The translations under genes and the position numbers were made by a program. From positions 5,718,501 to 5,782,500 of the forward strand of contig NZ_CP151650.1 in the NCBI RefSeq assembly GCF_038397775.1: DNA of 64,000 nucleotides, given 5' to 3'. Below the pieces are notes generated by a model that was not told where the DNA came from, searched no databases, and saw only the letters and a program-made list of their open reading frames with translations. Positions 35,092-44,398 of the stretch are shown in pieces. The stretch comes from Pseudomonas sp. RC10 (lineage in GTDB: Bacteria > Pseudomonadota > Gammaproteobacteria > Pseudomonadales > Pseudomonadaceae). Position 1 is the stretch's first letter. Every line of letters begins with the position of its first letter.

Positions 35092-35318
35092 TGAAAACCT
35101 CGTCGTGACTCGATGTCGGGCCGCTTGCGAAAAAACGCCGCTGTCGAGCATTCATAAATGGGATGGAATGTTGGAATAGAGCGTTGGAATGGACGGCAGA
35201 GTACCGATCCCGCAGCCGTTGACCAAGCCATGACGAGGCAAAACGCTTTTGCCTTAGACGCACAAATGAACGGCTTATTGTTGACTTAGAATGCCGCCAC
35301 TTTCATTCAGGAGGCGTT

Positions 35319-35633
35319 ATGAGCGACATGCACGGTTTCATTCTCCATGCCCAGACCAAGCCGGAAAAAGCGGCTGAATTCGAAGCGCTGTTCAGCGGTT
35401 ATGTCGCGGCCAGCCGCAGCGAAGAAGGCTGCATCGAGTACCACATGCTGCGCGATCAGCAGGACCCGACGCTGTTCATTTTCTATGAGATCTGGCAATC
35501 CAAGGCGCACCTGGACGTGCACTCGGCGCTGCCGCACATGGCCGCGTTTTTTGAGAAACGCATGGAGTATCTGGAACGGGATTTCGACGTTCGTCGCGTG
35601 GACATGCTCAGCCCGTCGTCTGCGGTTCGCTGA
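35319..35633 (+). CDS. Antibiotic biosynthesis monooxygenase-family protein (YgiN-like)
   Basis: The 104-residue protein is a single ABM ferredoxin-like domain: FILHAQTKPEKAAEFEALF, SRSEEGCIEYHML, and FYEIWQSKAHLDVHSALPHM. Such dimers act on quinols or similar aromatics without cofactor. It is divergent from mdaB with 227 bases between; in E. coli the neighbouring mdaB and ygiN products have been proposed to run a quinone redox cycle, so a shared role is plausible. The start follows GGAGG. Confidence 0.9.
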   Translation: MSDMHGFILHAQTKPEKAAEFEALFSGYVAASRSEEGCIEYHMLRDQQDPTLFIFYEIWQSKAHLDVHSALPHMAAFFEKRMEYLERDFDVRRVDMLSPSSAVR

Positions 35634-35643
35634 TTTCCAACGC

Positions 35644-36408
35644 TCAACCGGCGATCATCAGGTGCAGCCCGAGCAGCGCCATGCCGATGAAGAACACGCG
35701 CTTGAAGGTCACGGCGCTGATGCGCTGCCGCAGCCATTGGCCGATCATCATGCCCAGCAACGCCGGAATGACCGCCAGCAACGAGGCACTCATTTCGGCG
35801 CTGCCCAGAGCACCGTTCCAGAACAGGCCCGCGCCCAGCGCGAGGCTCGACACGGTGAACGACAACCCCAGCGCCTGCACCAGTTGATTGCGATCCAGCC
35901 CGAGGCCTTGAAGATAAGGCACGGCCGGAATCACGAACACGCCGGTGGCTGACGTGATCAGGCCGGTGATGAGCCCACATAGAGGCCCCAGCCAGACTTC
36001 CGCGCGGGGCGGTACCTTGAGCGTCGGCAGAAACAGCCCGCACAGTGCGTAGACAAACAGCGCGCCGCCCAACGCCCTGCCCATGCTGTGCGCGCCGCCC
36101 ATACCCAGCACATACGAACCCAACCCCGTGCCGACGACAATCATCGCCAACAGTGGCCACAGCCGTTTGCAGATATCGCGCAGATGCCCGCCCGCCGCCA
36201 GTTGCCAAACGTTGGTGAAGGTTGAGGGAATCAGCAACAGCGCCGCAGCCTGCGTCGGCAACATAGCCACGCCCAATAACCCCATGGCGACCGTCGGCAG
36301 CCCCATGCCGATCACCCCCTTGACGGTGCCTGCCAGCAGAAACGCGAACAGCACGAGAGCGGTCAGGCTCCAGCCGATGTTTTGATAGAGCGAAAAGAAA
36401 GTATTCAT
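35644..36408 (-). CDS. TauE/SafE-family anion exporter
   Basis: The 254-residue membrane protein has about eight helices in two related halves, with the TauE/SafE glycine-rich segments (GTVKGVIGMGLPTVAMGLLG near residue 27, GLITGLITSATGVFVIPAVP near residue 140). The family exports sulfite, sulfoacetate or similar anions, or imports organic acids; the substrate here is unknown. It is divergent from a LysR gene that probably controls it, and convergent with the ABM gene 10 bases away. Confidence 0.92.
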   Translation of the reverse strand: MNTFFSLYQNIGWSLTALVLFAFLLAGTVKGVIGMGLPTVAMGLLGVAMLPTQAAALLLIPSTFTNVWQLAAGGHLRDICKRLWPLLAMIVVGTGLGSYVLGMGGAHSMGRALGGALFVYALCGLFLPTLKVPPRAEVWLGPLCGLITGLITSATGVFVIPAVPYLQGLGLDRNQLVQALGLSFTVSSLALGAGLFWNGALGSAEMSASLLAVIPALLGMMIGQWLRQRISAVTFKRVFFIGMALLGLHLMIAG

Positions 36409-36519
36409 GGGCGGATGATGAGCCGATCGGGCAGGGTTTTGAATCTGCGATATATTGAATCAGCCTTTGCCTGAAACAGAGCCTTGTGCAAACCGGTTGT
36501 CATGCCTGGCGGCGGTCAC

Positions 36520-36610
36520 CTGAGGGAGCGAACTCATTCGCGAAAGAGGTTCAGGCAACAGAGGTGTATCGCTTGTACGTCTGCTTCGCGAATGAATTCG
36601 CTCCTACAGG
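36520..36610. repeat. REP pair, GGGAGCGAATTCATTCGCGAA family
   Basis: Left arm TGAGGGAGCGAACTCATTCG with GCGAA, right arm TTCGCGAATGAATTCGCTCC with TACAGG, about 40 bases apart. It lies within the divergent TauE/LysR promoter region, unlike most copies here, which are downstream of genes. Confidence 0.9.
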
Positions 36611-36661
36611 GGATCTGCGTCAGGCCAGGAAATCCCGTTCGATTCGGAAAAACAAGCAACC

Positions 36662-37600
36662 ATGCACTTCGACCTGATCGACCTGAAGCTTTTCCTCAAC
36701 GTGACCGAAGCCGGCAATATCACTGCCGGGGCCGCTCGCAGTCATTTGTCGCTGCCATCGGCCAGTGCGCGGATTCGTGGGTTGGAGTCGTCGCTGGGCG
36801 TCGCGCTGCTGGAACGCGGGCGACGGGGGGTTACGCCGACGGCAGCGGGGAAGGCGCTGGCGCAGCATGCGCGGCTGATTCTGCAACAGGTCGAGCGCCT
36901 GCAAACCGACCTCACCGATTACGCCCAAGGCTTCAAAGGCCAGATCCGCCTGCTGTGCAATACCTCGGCGCTCAGTGAATACCTCCCGGAAAAGCTGGCT
37001 GATTTTCTCGCCCGCCACCCGAACATCGACATCAGCCTCGAAGAACACCCCAGCCTGCGCATCCTTCACGCCGTGCGCCACGGCGCAGCGGACATCGGCA
37101 TCATCTCCAATGCCGTCGATGCCAGTGATCTGCAGACCCTGCCGTTTTGCGCCGACCCGCTGACCCTGATCATGCCGCTCGATCATCCCCTCACCGAACA
37201 AATCGATGATTCGCTTGAGGGTTTGCGATTCAGCCAGACATTGGCCTACGAGTTCGTCGGGCTGGGGGTCAACAGCGCCATGGCGATTTACCTTGAAGAA
37301 CAGGCGTTGCATTTGGGCCGACGCATCAAGACCCGCGTGCGCGCCGAGAGCTTCGACGGGGTGTTGCGCATGGTCTTGCGCGGGGCGGGTCTAGGGGTCG
37401 TGCCCCAAGCCGCGGTCGAACGCTTTCAACAGGCCGGCCAGCTGAAAAGCGTACCGCTGATCGACCGGTGGGCAGACCGCGAACTGCTGCTGTGCGCGCC
37501 TGACTTTGCCGTGCTGCCGGAATACGCCAAGGCGCTGGTACTTCATTTGGCCGGAGAAACTGCGTTTCTGGACACCTCGATGTCGAGCCCAGACAACTGA
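36662..37600 (+). CDS. LysR-family transcriptional regulator divergent from the TauE exporter
   Basis: The 312-residue protein has a winged-helix N terminus (DLKLFLNVTEAGNITAGAARSHLSLPSASARIRGLE span, residues about 7-42) and a LysR substrate-binding domain. Its position divergent from the exporter gene implies it controls that gene and itself. The 253-base region between them holds a REP pair, so operator sites must lie within about 110 bases of the exporter start or 50 bases of the regulator start. Confidence 0.92.
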   Translation: MHFDLIDLKLFLNVTEAGNITAGAARSHLSLPSASARIRGLESSLGVALLERGRRGVTPTAAGKALAQHARLILQQVERLQTDLTDYAQGFKGQIRLLCNTSALSEYLPEKLADFLARHPNIDISLEEHPSLRILHAVRHGAADIGIISNAVDASDLQTLPFCADPLTLIMPLDHPLTEQIDDSLEGLRFSQTLAYEFVGLGVNSAMAIYLEEQALHLGRRIKTRVRAESFDGVLRMVLRGAGLGVVPQAAVERFQQAGQLKSVPLIDRWADRELLLCAPDFAVLPEYAKALVLHLAGETAFLDTSMSSPDN

Positions 37601-37662
37601 CCCGCGTCAGACACCCCTAAGGTGGGCGAGCGCAATTCCCGCCACCCCTTTCTGGAGCTGTC

Positions 37663-38007
37663 ATGAGCGACTCGATCATCCTTCTTCGCGACACCACCCC
37701 ACTGCCCGTCGTCGACGCCTGCAAATGGGAGCGCATCGGCGGCGACCCACACACCGTCAACCTGAACGCCTACACCAGCGCCGACGGCGAAAAGATCATG
37801 GGCACCTGGATCTGCACGCCGGGCAAATGGTACGTCGAGTACACGAAGTGGGAATACTGCGACTTCCAGGAAGGCTATTGCATCATCACCCCTGAAGGCA
37901 AGGAGCCGATCCACTTGAAAGCCGGCGACAAATTCATCATCGAGCCGGGCATGAAAGGCACGTGGGAAGTGGTTGAAACCGTGCGTAAGTATTTCGTATT
38001 TGCGTGA
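37663..38007 (+). CDS. Cupin-domain protein (EutQ-like, DUF861 type)
   Basis: The 114-residue protein is one small beta barrel: GTWICTPGKWYVEYTKWEYCDFQEG at residues about 46-70 (span), then ITPEGKEPIHLKAGDKFIIEPGMKGTWEV (span). The metal-binding His residues of classical cupins are largely missing, as is usual in the EutQ-like type, so a catalytic role is doubtful. The start has GGAG at good spacing. A strong terminator follows 25 bases after its stop. Confidence 0.88.
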   Translation: MSDSIILLRDTTPLPVVDACKWERIGGDPHTVNLNAYTSADGEKIMGTWICTPGKWYVEYTKWEYCDFQEGYCIITPEGKEPIHLKAGDKFIIEPGMKGTWEVVETVRKYFVFA

Positions 38008-38032
38008 TCGCTGACGCCGTCAACGACCAAAG

Positions 38033-38062
38033 GAGCTGCCCATCGCAGCTCTTTTTTTTTTT
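38033..38062 (+). terminator. Rho-independent terminator after the cupin gene
   Basis: GAGCTGC (38033-38039) and GCAGCTC (38045-38051) with a 5-base loop are followed by eleven T residues. Confidence 0.95.
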
Positions 38063-38259
38063 GCAAAAATGGAAGGCAACGGGCAGTAGATGCCACGAGT
38101 GATTCAGACGATCTATCGACCCCATAGCGCGAATTTGCGCGGACATTTCCAGAAACAGGAATAGTATTGCGTTCGTCATGAATGGTCCTGCCAAGCATCG
38201 AGCCATTCGAATATTCCTCCAGGGCTGCCACACAAGGCCCGACCGCGGAGTTCATTGTC

Positions 38260-38523
38260 ATGTCCGAAGTCACCCTCTACACGACCAACAGCTGCCCCTA
38301 CTGCGTCGCCGCCAAGAATCTGCTCAAAGCGAAAGGCGTGGAATACAACGAGATCAACGTTCAGGCCTCGATGGAACAGCGCACCATCATGATGGAACGC
38401 AGCGGCCGTCGCACCGTGCCACAGATTTTCATCGGTGACATTCACGTCGGCGGCTTTGACGACATGGCGCTGCTGGAGCGCAAAGGCGAGTTGAACGCAC
38501 TGTTGGCCGGTTCGCCCGCCTGA
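38260..38523 (+). CDS. grxC: Glutaredoxin 3
   Basis: The 87-residue protein starts at ATG 38260 (MSEVTLYTTNSCPYC); the frame open upstream does not belong. It has the dithiol active site C12-P-Y-C15, the cis-proline TVPQIFI, and GGFDDM, the glutathione-binding GG. It reduces disulfides and glutathione adducts in the cytoplasm. GGAG lies 9 bases before the start. The 252-base gap before it contains the cupin terminator. Confidence 0.95.
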   Translation: MSEVTLYTTNSCPYCVAAKNLLKAKGVEYNEINVQASMEQRTIMMERSGRRTVPQIFIGDIHVGGFDDMALLERKGELNALLAGSPA

Positions 38524-38570
38524 TTGATAACCGACCACGCCTTACTTTGTTTCGGTCCGGTCGTTACCCA

Positions 38571-38673
38571 CTGTAGGGGCGAATTTATTCTGGGCGGCAT
38601 TCCGACGAAGAGGGTCCGGCGCTGGAGATGTGTCAGCAATACTGGCCTCTCGCGAATGAACTCGCGCCTACAG
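38571..38673. repeat. Degenerate REP pair
   Basis: Left arm CTGTAGGGGCGAATTTATTC and right arm CGCGAATGAACTCGCGCCTA (ending CAG) are related to the GAATTCATTCGCGAA family but both carry substitutions, with about 55 bases between. The 314-base gap 38524-38837 holds this repeat and no gene. Confidence 0.8.
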
Positions 38674-38837
38674 AGGCATCGCGGTTGTCATCGCGAATCC
38701 CGAGCTGACGATCCGGACAGCTTTCCATTTCTGCCAAGTCCACTTGCCATTTGTAACATTCCCCTGATCCCGGCTATTTCCTAGGATTCCTCGACGTCTG
38801 GCTTGCCAGCAATCAACGTACCCGAGGGAAATGGCTT

Positions 38838-40265
38838 ATGTCTGATGCTACCGAGCGCCTGTGGGGCGCGCGATTCAAATCCGGGCCCGCTGCGGCCATG
38901 GCCAACCTGTCGCGCTCGCCTGCCGTCTACTTCCGCATGACGCCGTACGACATCGCCGGTTCCAAGGCCCATGCCCATGAGCTCGAACGTGCAGGCCTGC
39001 TGACCGCTGACGAAACCCGCGACATCATCGCCACCCTCGAAGCGATCAACGATGACTTCGCCGCCGGGCAGATCCAGCCCATCCCGGCCGACGAGGACGT
39101 GCACACCTTCATCGAGCGCCTGCTGACCGAACGCCTCGGCGCACTGGGCGGCAAGCTGCGCGCCGGTCGCTCGCGCAACGACCAGACCGCCAACGACATG
39201 CGCCTGTTTCTGCGCGATCAGATTCGCCTGCTCACCCTGTCGATCCTTGACCTGCAGGATGCGCTCGTGACCCAGGCCGAGCAGCACGTGAACACCATCG
39301 CGCCCGGGTTCACCCATTTGCAGCAGGCCCAGCCCATCGTCTTCGCTCATCATTTGATGGCCCACGCCCAAGCGATTCATCGCGACATTCTGCGGCTTCA
39401 GGATTGGGACAAGCGCTTCAACCTGTCGCCGTTGGGCGCCGCCGCCATGGCGGGTTCGGCGATTGCCCGCGACCTGCAAAGCTCCGCCGCAGAGCTGGGC
39501 TACGCAGGGCCCTGCGAGAACTCCATTGATGCCGTCGCCAGCCGCGATCACGTCGCCGAATTCCTGTTCTGCGCCAGCATGCTCGGCATCAACATTTCGC
39601 GCATGGCCGAAGAATTCTGCATCTGGACCTCGCGGCAGTTTCGCTGGGTGGAGCTCGATGATGCCTACGCCACTGGCAGCTCAATCATGCCGCAGAAGAA
39701 AAACCCGGACATCGCGGAACTGGCGCGGGGCAAATCGGGGCGCTTGATCGGTTCGCTGACGGCGATTCTGTCAGTCCTCAAGGCGCAGCCGCTGTCCTAC
39801 AACCGCGATTTGAGCGAAGACAAACACGCGATTTTCGACGCCGTGGACACACTGAATCTGGTGTTGCCCGCGTTTGCGGGGATGGTGCGAACGATGACGG
39901 TGCGCAAGGATGAATTGCTGCGTCAGGCGCCCTTGGGTTTCACCCTCGCCACCGAAGTCGCAGACTGGCTGGCCGTGCGTGGCGTGCCGTTCAAGGAAGC
40001 CCACGAAATCACCGGGCAACTGGTGCAACTGTGTGAAGCGCAGGAGATCGGGCTGGAAGAACTGACCCCGGCCATGCTCGCGCAAACCGATGCGCGGCTG
40101 ACGCCGGATGTGCTGGAGGCTTTGACGCTCGACGCAGCCTTGGCGGCGCGCAGCGGCTGGGGCGGGACATCGCCGACGCGTGTGGCTGAGCAGATTACGC
40201 GGTTCAAGCAGCACTTGGTCACGCAGGAGAAATGGGCCAAGGATTACAGCGGGCCAAGGGGGTAA
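38838..40265 (+). CDS. Argininosuccinate lyase (probable paralogue of argH)
   Basis: The 475-residue protein belongs to the fumarase/aspartase superfamily and has the signature GSSIMPQKKNP at residues 280-290 with the catalytic Ser loop, RAGRSRNDQ near residue 112 and FTHLQQAQP near 158, all specific to ArgH. It splits argininosuccinate into arginine and fumarate. In Pseudomonas the housekeeping argH lies next to algZ/algR and hemC; this copy has neither, so it may be a second lyase. A REP pair follows. Confidence 0.88.
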   Translation: MSDATERLWGARFKSGPAAAMANLSRSPAVYFRMTPYDIAGSKAHAHELERAGLLTADETRDIIATLEAINDDFAAGQIQPIPADEDVHTFIERLLTERLGALGGKLRAGRSRNDQTANDMRLFLRDQIRLLTLSILDLQDALVTQAEQHVNTIAPGFTHLQQAQPIVFAHHLMAHAQAIHRDILRLQDWDKRFNLSPLGAAAMAGSAIARDLQSSAAELGYAGPCENSIDAVASRDHVAEFLFCASMLGINISRMAEEFCIWTSRQFRWVELDDAYATGSSIMPQKKNPDIAELARGKSGRLIGSLTAILSVLKAQPLSYNRDLSEDKHAIFDAVDTLNLVLPAFAGMVRTMTVRKDELLRQAPLGFTLATEVADWLAVRGVPFKEAHEITGQLVQLCEAQEIGLEELTPAMLAQTDARLTPDVLEALTLDAALAARSGWGGTSPTRVAEQITRFKQHLVTQEKWAKDYSGPRG

Positions 40266-40316
40266 CCCCTCTCAAACCTGCCTTCCACAGTCAGTCGCTG
40301 GGTTGAAACCCAATCC

Positions 40317-40406
40317 CTGTAGGAGTGAGCTTGCTCGCGATGGCGTCAGATCAGACACCCCCTAGTGCCCGATCCATCGCTATCGCGAGCAAGCTCACTC
40401 CTACAG
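40317..40406. repeat. REP pair, GTGAGCTTGCTCGCGA family
   Basis: Arms CTGTAGGAGTGAGCTTGCTC (from 40317) and GAGCAAGCTCACTCCTACAG (to 40406) are exact reverse complements with about 40 bases between, located between the convergent argininosuccinate lyase gene and mmsB. Confidence 0.95.
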
Positions 40407-40437
40407 TGAAAGGCGTGCATCAGACGCGATACAGCCA

Positions 40438-41325
40438 TCAATCCTTCTTCAAATACCCCTCAACCACCGCCGAGAAGTCCTTCCCGCCATCGCCCCGCAA
40501 GCTCATCGCCTGATACAGCTGATGCGCCAGCGCGCCAAGGATCACCGGCTGACGCGCCACTTTTGCCGCTTCGGTCGCCAGCCCCAAATCCTTGAGCATC
40601 AAATCCGCACCGAATCCACCGGTGTAGCCACGAGAAGCAGGCGCGGTTTCGACGACGCCCGGCCACGGGTTGTACATTTCCGAACTCCAGCAACGGCCTG
40701 TCGAGCTGTTGATGATGTTGGCGAGCACGCCGGTATCGATCCCCAACGTGTTGCCCAAGGCCATCGCCTCGGCCACGCCGATCATGGAAATCCCCAACAG
40801 CATGTTGTTGCAGATCTTGGCGATCTGGCCGGTGCCGACATCGCCGCAATGCACGATGTTGCGGCCCATCTGCGCCAGGATCGGTTTGAGTACATTGAAG
40901 TGCTCGACACTGGCGCCCACCATGAACGTCAACGTGCCCGCTTGAGCACCGCCCGTCCCTCCGGACACCGGCGCATCGCCCAGGGTCACGCCCTGTTTGG
41001 TGGCCGCCGCCGCCACGTCGCGGATGGTCTGCGGGTCGATGGTGCTGCAATCCACGGCGGGCACGCCCGCGCGGATGCCGGCCAGCACGCCGTCTTCGTT
41101 CAGGTAGACAGCACGCACGTGAGCGGCGGCCGGCAGCATGGTGATGACCAGCTCGGCTTCTTGCGCTGCGTGTTTGGGCGAGTCGCTGATGAGGCCGCCC
41201 TGTTCGGCGAGTTCGGCCAGCACTTGCTGGTTGAGGTCGAACAGGTGCAACTGATGCCCGGCGCGAATCAGGTTGCGCGCCATCGGCGCCCCCATGTTGC
41301 CCAGACCGATGAATGCGATTTTCAT
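40438..41325 (-). CDS. mmsB: 3-hydroxyisobutyrate dehydrogenase
   Basis: The 295-residue beta-hydroxyacid dehydrogenase has the Rossmann motif MKIAFIGLGNMGAPMARN, the substrate segment DAPVSGGTGGAQAG (about residues 117-130) and the lysine helix GTGQIAKICNNMLLG (about residues 164-178). It oxidises 3-hydroxyisobutyrate to methylmalonate semialdehyde in valine catabolism, feeding MmsA, encoded upstream. The start follows AAGGAG. A REP pair lies in the 159-base gap between mmsA and mmsB. Confidence 0.94.
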   Translation of the reverse strand: MKIAFIGLGNMGAPMARNLIRAGHQLHLFDLNQQVLAELAEQGGLISDSPKHAAQEAELVITMLPAAAHVRAVYLNEDGVLAGIRAGVPAVDCSTIDPQTIRDVAAAATKQGVTLGDAPVSGGTGGAQAGTLTFMVGASVEHFNVLKPILAQMGRNIVHCGDVGTGQIAKICNNMLLGISMIGVAEAMALGNTLGIDTGVLANIINSSTGRCWSSEMYNPWPGVVETAPASRGYTGGFGADLMLKDLGLATEAAKVARQPVILGALAHQLYQAMSLRGDGGKDFSAVVEGYLKKD

Positions 41326-41368
41326 TGTTGTTCTCCTTGTCAGATTCAGATCCGAACGCCGCCTCCCC

Positions 41369-41460
41369 CTGTAGGAGTGAGCTTGCTCGCGATGAGGTGT
41401 TTTCAGTCAGAACATCTGCAACTGACAGATTGCTATCGCGAGCAAGCTCACTCCTATAAG
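41369..41460. repeat. REP pair, GTGAGCTTGCTCGCGA family
   Basis: CTGTAGGAGTGAGCTTGCTC and GAGCAAGCTCACTCCTATAA face each other; the right end has mutated from CCTACAG to CCTATAA. It lies inside the operon between mmsA and mmsB and could affect relative mmsB expression. Confidence 0.93.
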
Positions 41461-41484
41461 GGTTGCGCTGCCCGCGATGGCGGC

Positions 41485-43011
41485 TCAACGCAAATTGATC
41501 GTCGTGTTCACCCCGTCATTCACGCTGTCGTCGTCGAACCAGCGACTGGTGACGGTCTTGGTCTGAGTGTAGAACTGCACCACTTGTTTGCCGTACGGGC
41601 CAAGGTCGCCGAGCTTGGAGCCACGCGAACCGGTGAAGCTGAAGTACGGGACCGGCACGGGGATCGGGATGTTGATGCCGACTTGGCCGATGTCGATGGC
41701 GTTCTGGAATTTGCGCGCCGCCGCCCCGCTCTGGGTGAACAGGCCCACGCCGTTGCCGAACGGGTTGCTGTTGACCAGCTCGATGGCCTGATCCAGCGTG
41801 TCGACTTCCAGCACCACCAGCACCGGGCCGAAGATTTCCTGAGTGTAAATCTGCATCTGCGTCGTCACGCCGGTGAACAGGGTCGGGCCGACGAAGTTGC
41901 CTTCTTCATACCCCGGCACTGTCACGCCACGGCCGTCCAGCTCCAGCGTTGCCCCTTCTTTCACGCCGCTTTCGATGAGGTCGAGAATTCGCTGCTTGGC
42001 GCGCTTGGAGATGACCGGGCCGACATCGGTGCCAGCCTCGCTGCCCGCGTTGACTTTGAGCTTCTGCGCCAGCGCTTTCAGATCCGGCACCCACTGCTTC
42101 GCGGCACCGACCAGCACCACCACCGACGTCGCCATGCAGCGTTGCCCGGCAGCACCAAAACCCGCGCCGACCAGGGCGTTGAGCGTCTGCTCACGGTTGG
42201 CGTCCGGCAGCACCACGGCGTGGTTTTTCGCGCCCATCATCGATTGCACGCGTTTGCCGTGCTTGCCTGCCAGGTCGTACACGTGAGTGCCGACAGCGGT
42301 CGAACCGACAAAGGAAATGGCCTTGATGTCTTTGTGGGTGCAGATCGCGTCCACCACGTCCTTGCCGCCGTGCACAACGTTGAGCACGCCCGCTGGCACG
42401 CCCGCCTCCACTGCCAGCTCGACCAGCAGCATCGTGGACATCGGGTCCTGCTCGGACGGTTTCAGAACGAACGTGTTGCCGCAGGCGATGGCCATCGGGA
42501 ACATCCACAGCGGAATCATCGCCGGAAAGTTGAACGGCGTGATGCCCGCGCAGACACCGATCGGTTGGCGCAAGGTGTAGGTGTCAACGCCGCCTGCGAC
42601 GTTCTCCGCGAACTCGCCCATTTGCAGTGTGCCGATGGAGCAGGCGTGCTCGACCACTTCCAGACCTCGGAAAATATCGCCTTCGGCGTCGGCAATGGTC
42701 TTGCCCTGCTCAGCGCTGAGGACAGTGGCGATGCGCTTCGAGTGTTCGCGAATCAGCGCTTGCAGCTTGAGCATGATGCGCAGACGGGCGCCAATCGGGG
42801 TGTCACGCCACGTCTTGAACGCGGCCTGTGCAGCAGCGACGGCAGCATCCACCTCAGCGGCAGTGGCCAGCGGCACTTTGGCCAACACTTCCTGGGTCGC
42901 TGGGTTGACGACATCCAGCCACTCGCTGGTTTGCGAATCGACCCATTCTCCGTTAATCAGCAGTTTCACGTGAGCGACAGCGGTGTTGTTTTTATTCAGT
43001 GACGCGTTCAT
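41485..43011 (-). CDS. mmsA: Methylmalonate-semialdehyde dehydrogenase (CoA-acylating)
   Basis: The 508-residue aldehyde dehydrogenase superfamily protein has the MmsA/IolA features: TPFNFPAMIPLWMFP near residue 158, FVGSTAVG, and the catalytic C292 in GQRCMA. MmsA converts methylmalonate semialdehyde to propionyl-CoA with NAD and CoA, without the usual hydrolytic Glu. It follows an MFS gene by 55 bases and precedes mmsB, forming a valine or related branched-acid catabolic operon. The start has GGAGAG upstream. Confidence 0.95.
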   Translation of the reverse strand: MNASLNKNNTAVAHVKLLINGEWVDSQTSEWLDVVNPATQEVLAKVPLATAAEVDAAVAAAQAAFKTWRDTPIGARLRIMLKLQALIREHSKRIATVLSAEQGKTIADAEGDIFRGLEVVEHACSIGTLQMGEFAENVAGGVDTYTLRQPIGVCAGITPFNFPAMIPLWMFPMAIACGNTFVLKPSEQDPMSTMLLVELAVEAGVPAGVLNVVHGGKDVVDAICTHKDIKAISFVGSTAVGTHVYDLAGKHGKRVQSMMGAKNHAVVLPDANREQTLNALVGAGFGAAGQRCMATSVVVLVGAAKQWVPDLKALAQKLKVNAGSEAGTDVGPVISKRAKQRILDLIESGVKEGATLELDGRGVTVPGYEEGNFVGPTLFTGVTTQMQIYTQEIFGPVLVVLEVDTLDQAIELVNSNPFGNGVGLFTQSGAAARKFQNAIDIGQVGINIPIPVPVPYFSFTGSRGSKLGDLGPYGKQVVQFYTQTKTVTSRWFDDDSVNDGVNTTINLR

Positions 43012-43066
43012 TACAGGACTCTCCGTTCAGTTGGCGATCTTGCACGACCGCCGAAAAAAGCAGCAC

Positions 43067-44398
43067 TCAGGCGGACGTACGGCGCGACGGATCGCGCTTC
43101 ATCAATGCCGTACACACCAGCGCAATCAACGCCATGCCGATCAGATACACGATCACGTAATGCGGATTGCCGTCGCCCATGGCCAGCAGTTGCGTGGCGA
43201 TCATCGGTGCGAAACCGCCCCCCAGCACGCCGGCCAGTTGGACCGACACCGAGATGCCGCTGTAGCGGATTTCGGCGGGGAACTGCCGGGCGAACAGCAG
43301 CGATTCAGGGGCGTACAGAATCGGGAACACCACGCCCACCGCCAGTACCATTGCCCACCACACCAGCACCGGATCGCGGGTGCCGAGCATCGCGAAAAAC
43401 GGGTAGATGAAAGCGCAAAGCAACAGCAGGCCTGCGAAGTAAAGACGCTTCTGGCCGACCAGGTCAGAGATATGCCCGCACAGCGGCATCGTCACCAGCG
43501 ACAAGGCCGCGCCTGCGGTAATCGCGCCCAACACATCGGCACGAGGGATCTGCAACTGATTGGCGGCGTAGGCCAGGGCGAACGTTACCGACATGTAGAA
43601 CCAGGCGTTCTCCGCCGTGCGCGCGCCGATGATGGTCAGTGTTTCGCGAGGGTGATCGCGGAACACCTTGAACAGCGGCACCTTGACGGCAATCTTTTCC
43701 TTTTTCAGCTTCTCGAAATCAGGCGACTCGGGCACTTTCAGACGGATCAGCCAGCCCACGCCCAGCAACAGCACGCTCGCCAGGAACGGAATGCGCCAGC
43801 CCCAGCTGAGCATGTCGGCTTCCGGCAGTTTGGCGACGAGGGCCATCGCCAGCGACGCCAGCACCAGACCCGCGCCGACGCCGGTTTGCGGCAGGCTGCC
43901 GTAGAAGCCCTTCCTGCCCTCGGGGGCGTGCTCGACGGCCATCAACACCGCACCGCCCCACTCGCCACCGACCGCCATGCCCTGCAAAAAGCGCATGCCG
44001 ACCAGAATGACCGCGGCCCAGTAGCCGATCTGTTGGTAGGTGGGAATCAGGCCGATGATGATCGTCGGCACCCCCATCAACATCAGGGTGACGAGCAGCA
44101 TGGATTTGCGGCCGATCTTGTCACCGAAGTGACCGAACACGATGCCGCCCAACGGACGCCCGAGAAAACCCACCGCGTAGGTGGCGAACGCCGCCAGCAC
44201 GCCAATGATCGGGTCCAGCGCAGGAAAGAAGATTTTGTTGAAGATCAGTGCGGCAGCCGTGCCGTAGAGAAAAAAGTCGTACCACTCAATGGTCGTACCC
44301 GCCATGCTCGCCGCCCCGGCAAGCTGATAGGCCTTGGTCTTGGTCTTCGCAGCGCTGGCGTCAGGTACACCGGCGTCCGCTGTGAAAGCGTCCTTCAT
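43067..44398 (-). CDS. MFS transporter, metabolite:proton symporter (MHS) type
   Basis: The 443-residue protein has twelve predicted helices and the MHS hallmark GRPLGGIVFGHFGDKIGRKS in the loop after helix 2, plus FLQGMAVGGEWGGAVLM, typical of the ShiA/ProP/KgtP branch. It probably imports the organic acid degraded by MmsA/MmsB (inference from operon). The start follows GGAGGAG. It is the first gene of the operon, divergent from a LysR gene. Confidence 0.92.
   Translation of the reverse strand: MKDAFTADAGVPDASAAKTKTKAYQLAGAASMAGTTIEWYDFFLYGTAAALIFNKIFFPALDPIIGVLAAFATYAVGFLGRPLGGIVFGHFGDKIGRKSMLLVTLMLMGVPTIIIGLIPTYQQIGYWAAVILVGMRFLQGMAVGGEWGGAVLMAVEHAPEGRKGFYGSLPQTGVGAGLVLASLAMALVAKLPEADMLSWGWRIPFLASVLLLGVGWLIRLKVPESPDFEKLKKEKIAVKVPLFKVFRDHPRETLTIIGARTAENAWFYMSVTFALAYAANQLQIPRADVLGAITAGAALSLVTMPLCGHISDLVGQKRLYFAGLLLLCAFIYPFFAMLGTRDPVLVWWAMVLAVGVVFPILYAPESLLFARQFPAEIRYSGISVSVQLAGVLGGGFAPMIATQLLAMGDGNPHYVIVYLIGMALIALVCTALMKRDPSRRTSA

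Noticed and set aside
40522..43002. Open frame of 826 codons on the plus strand
   Set aside because: Runs antisense through mmsB, a REP pair and mmsA, and its product resembles nothing.
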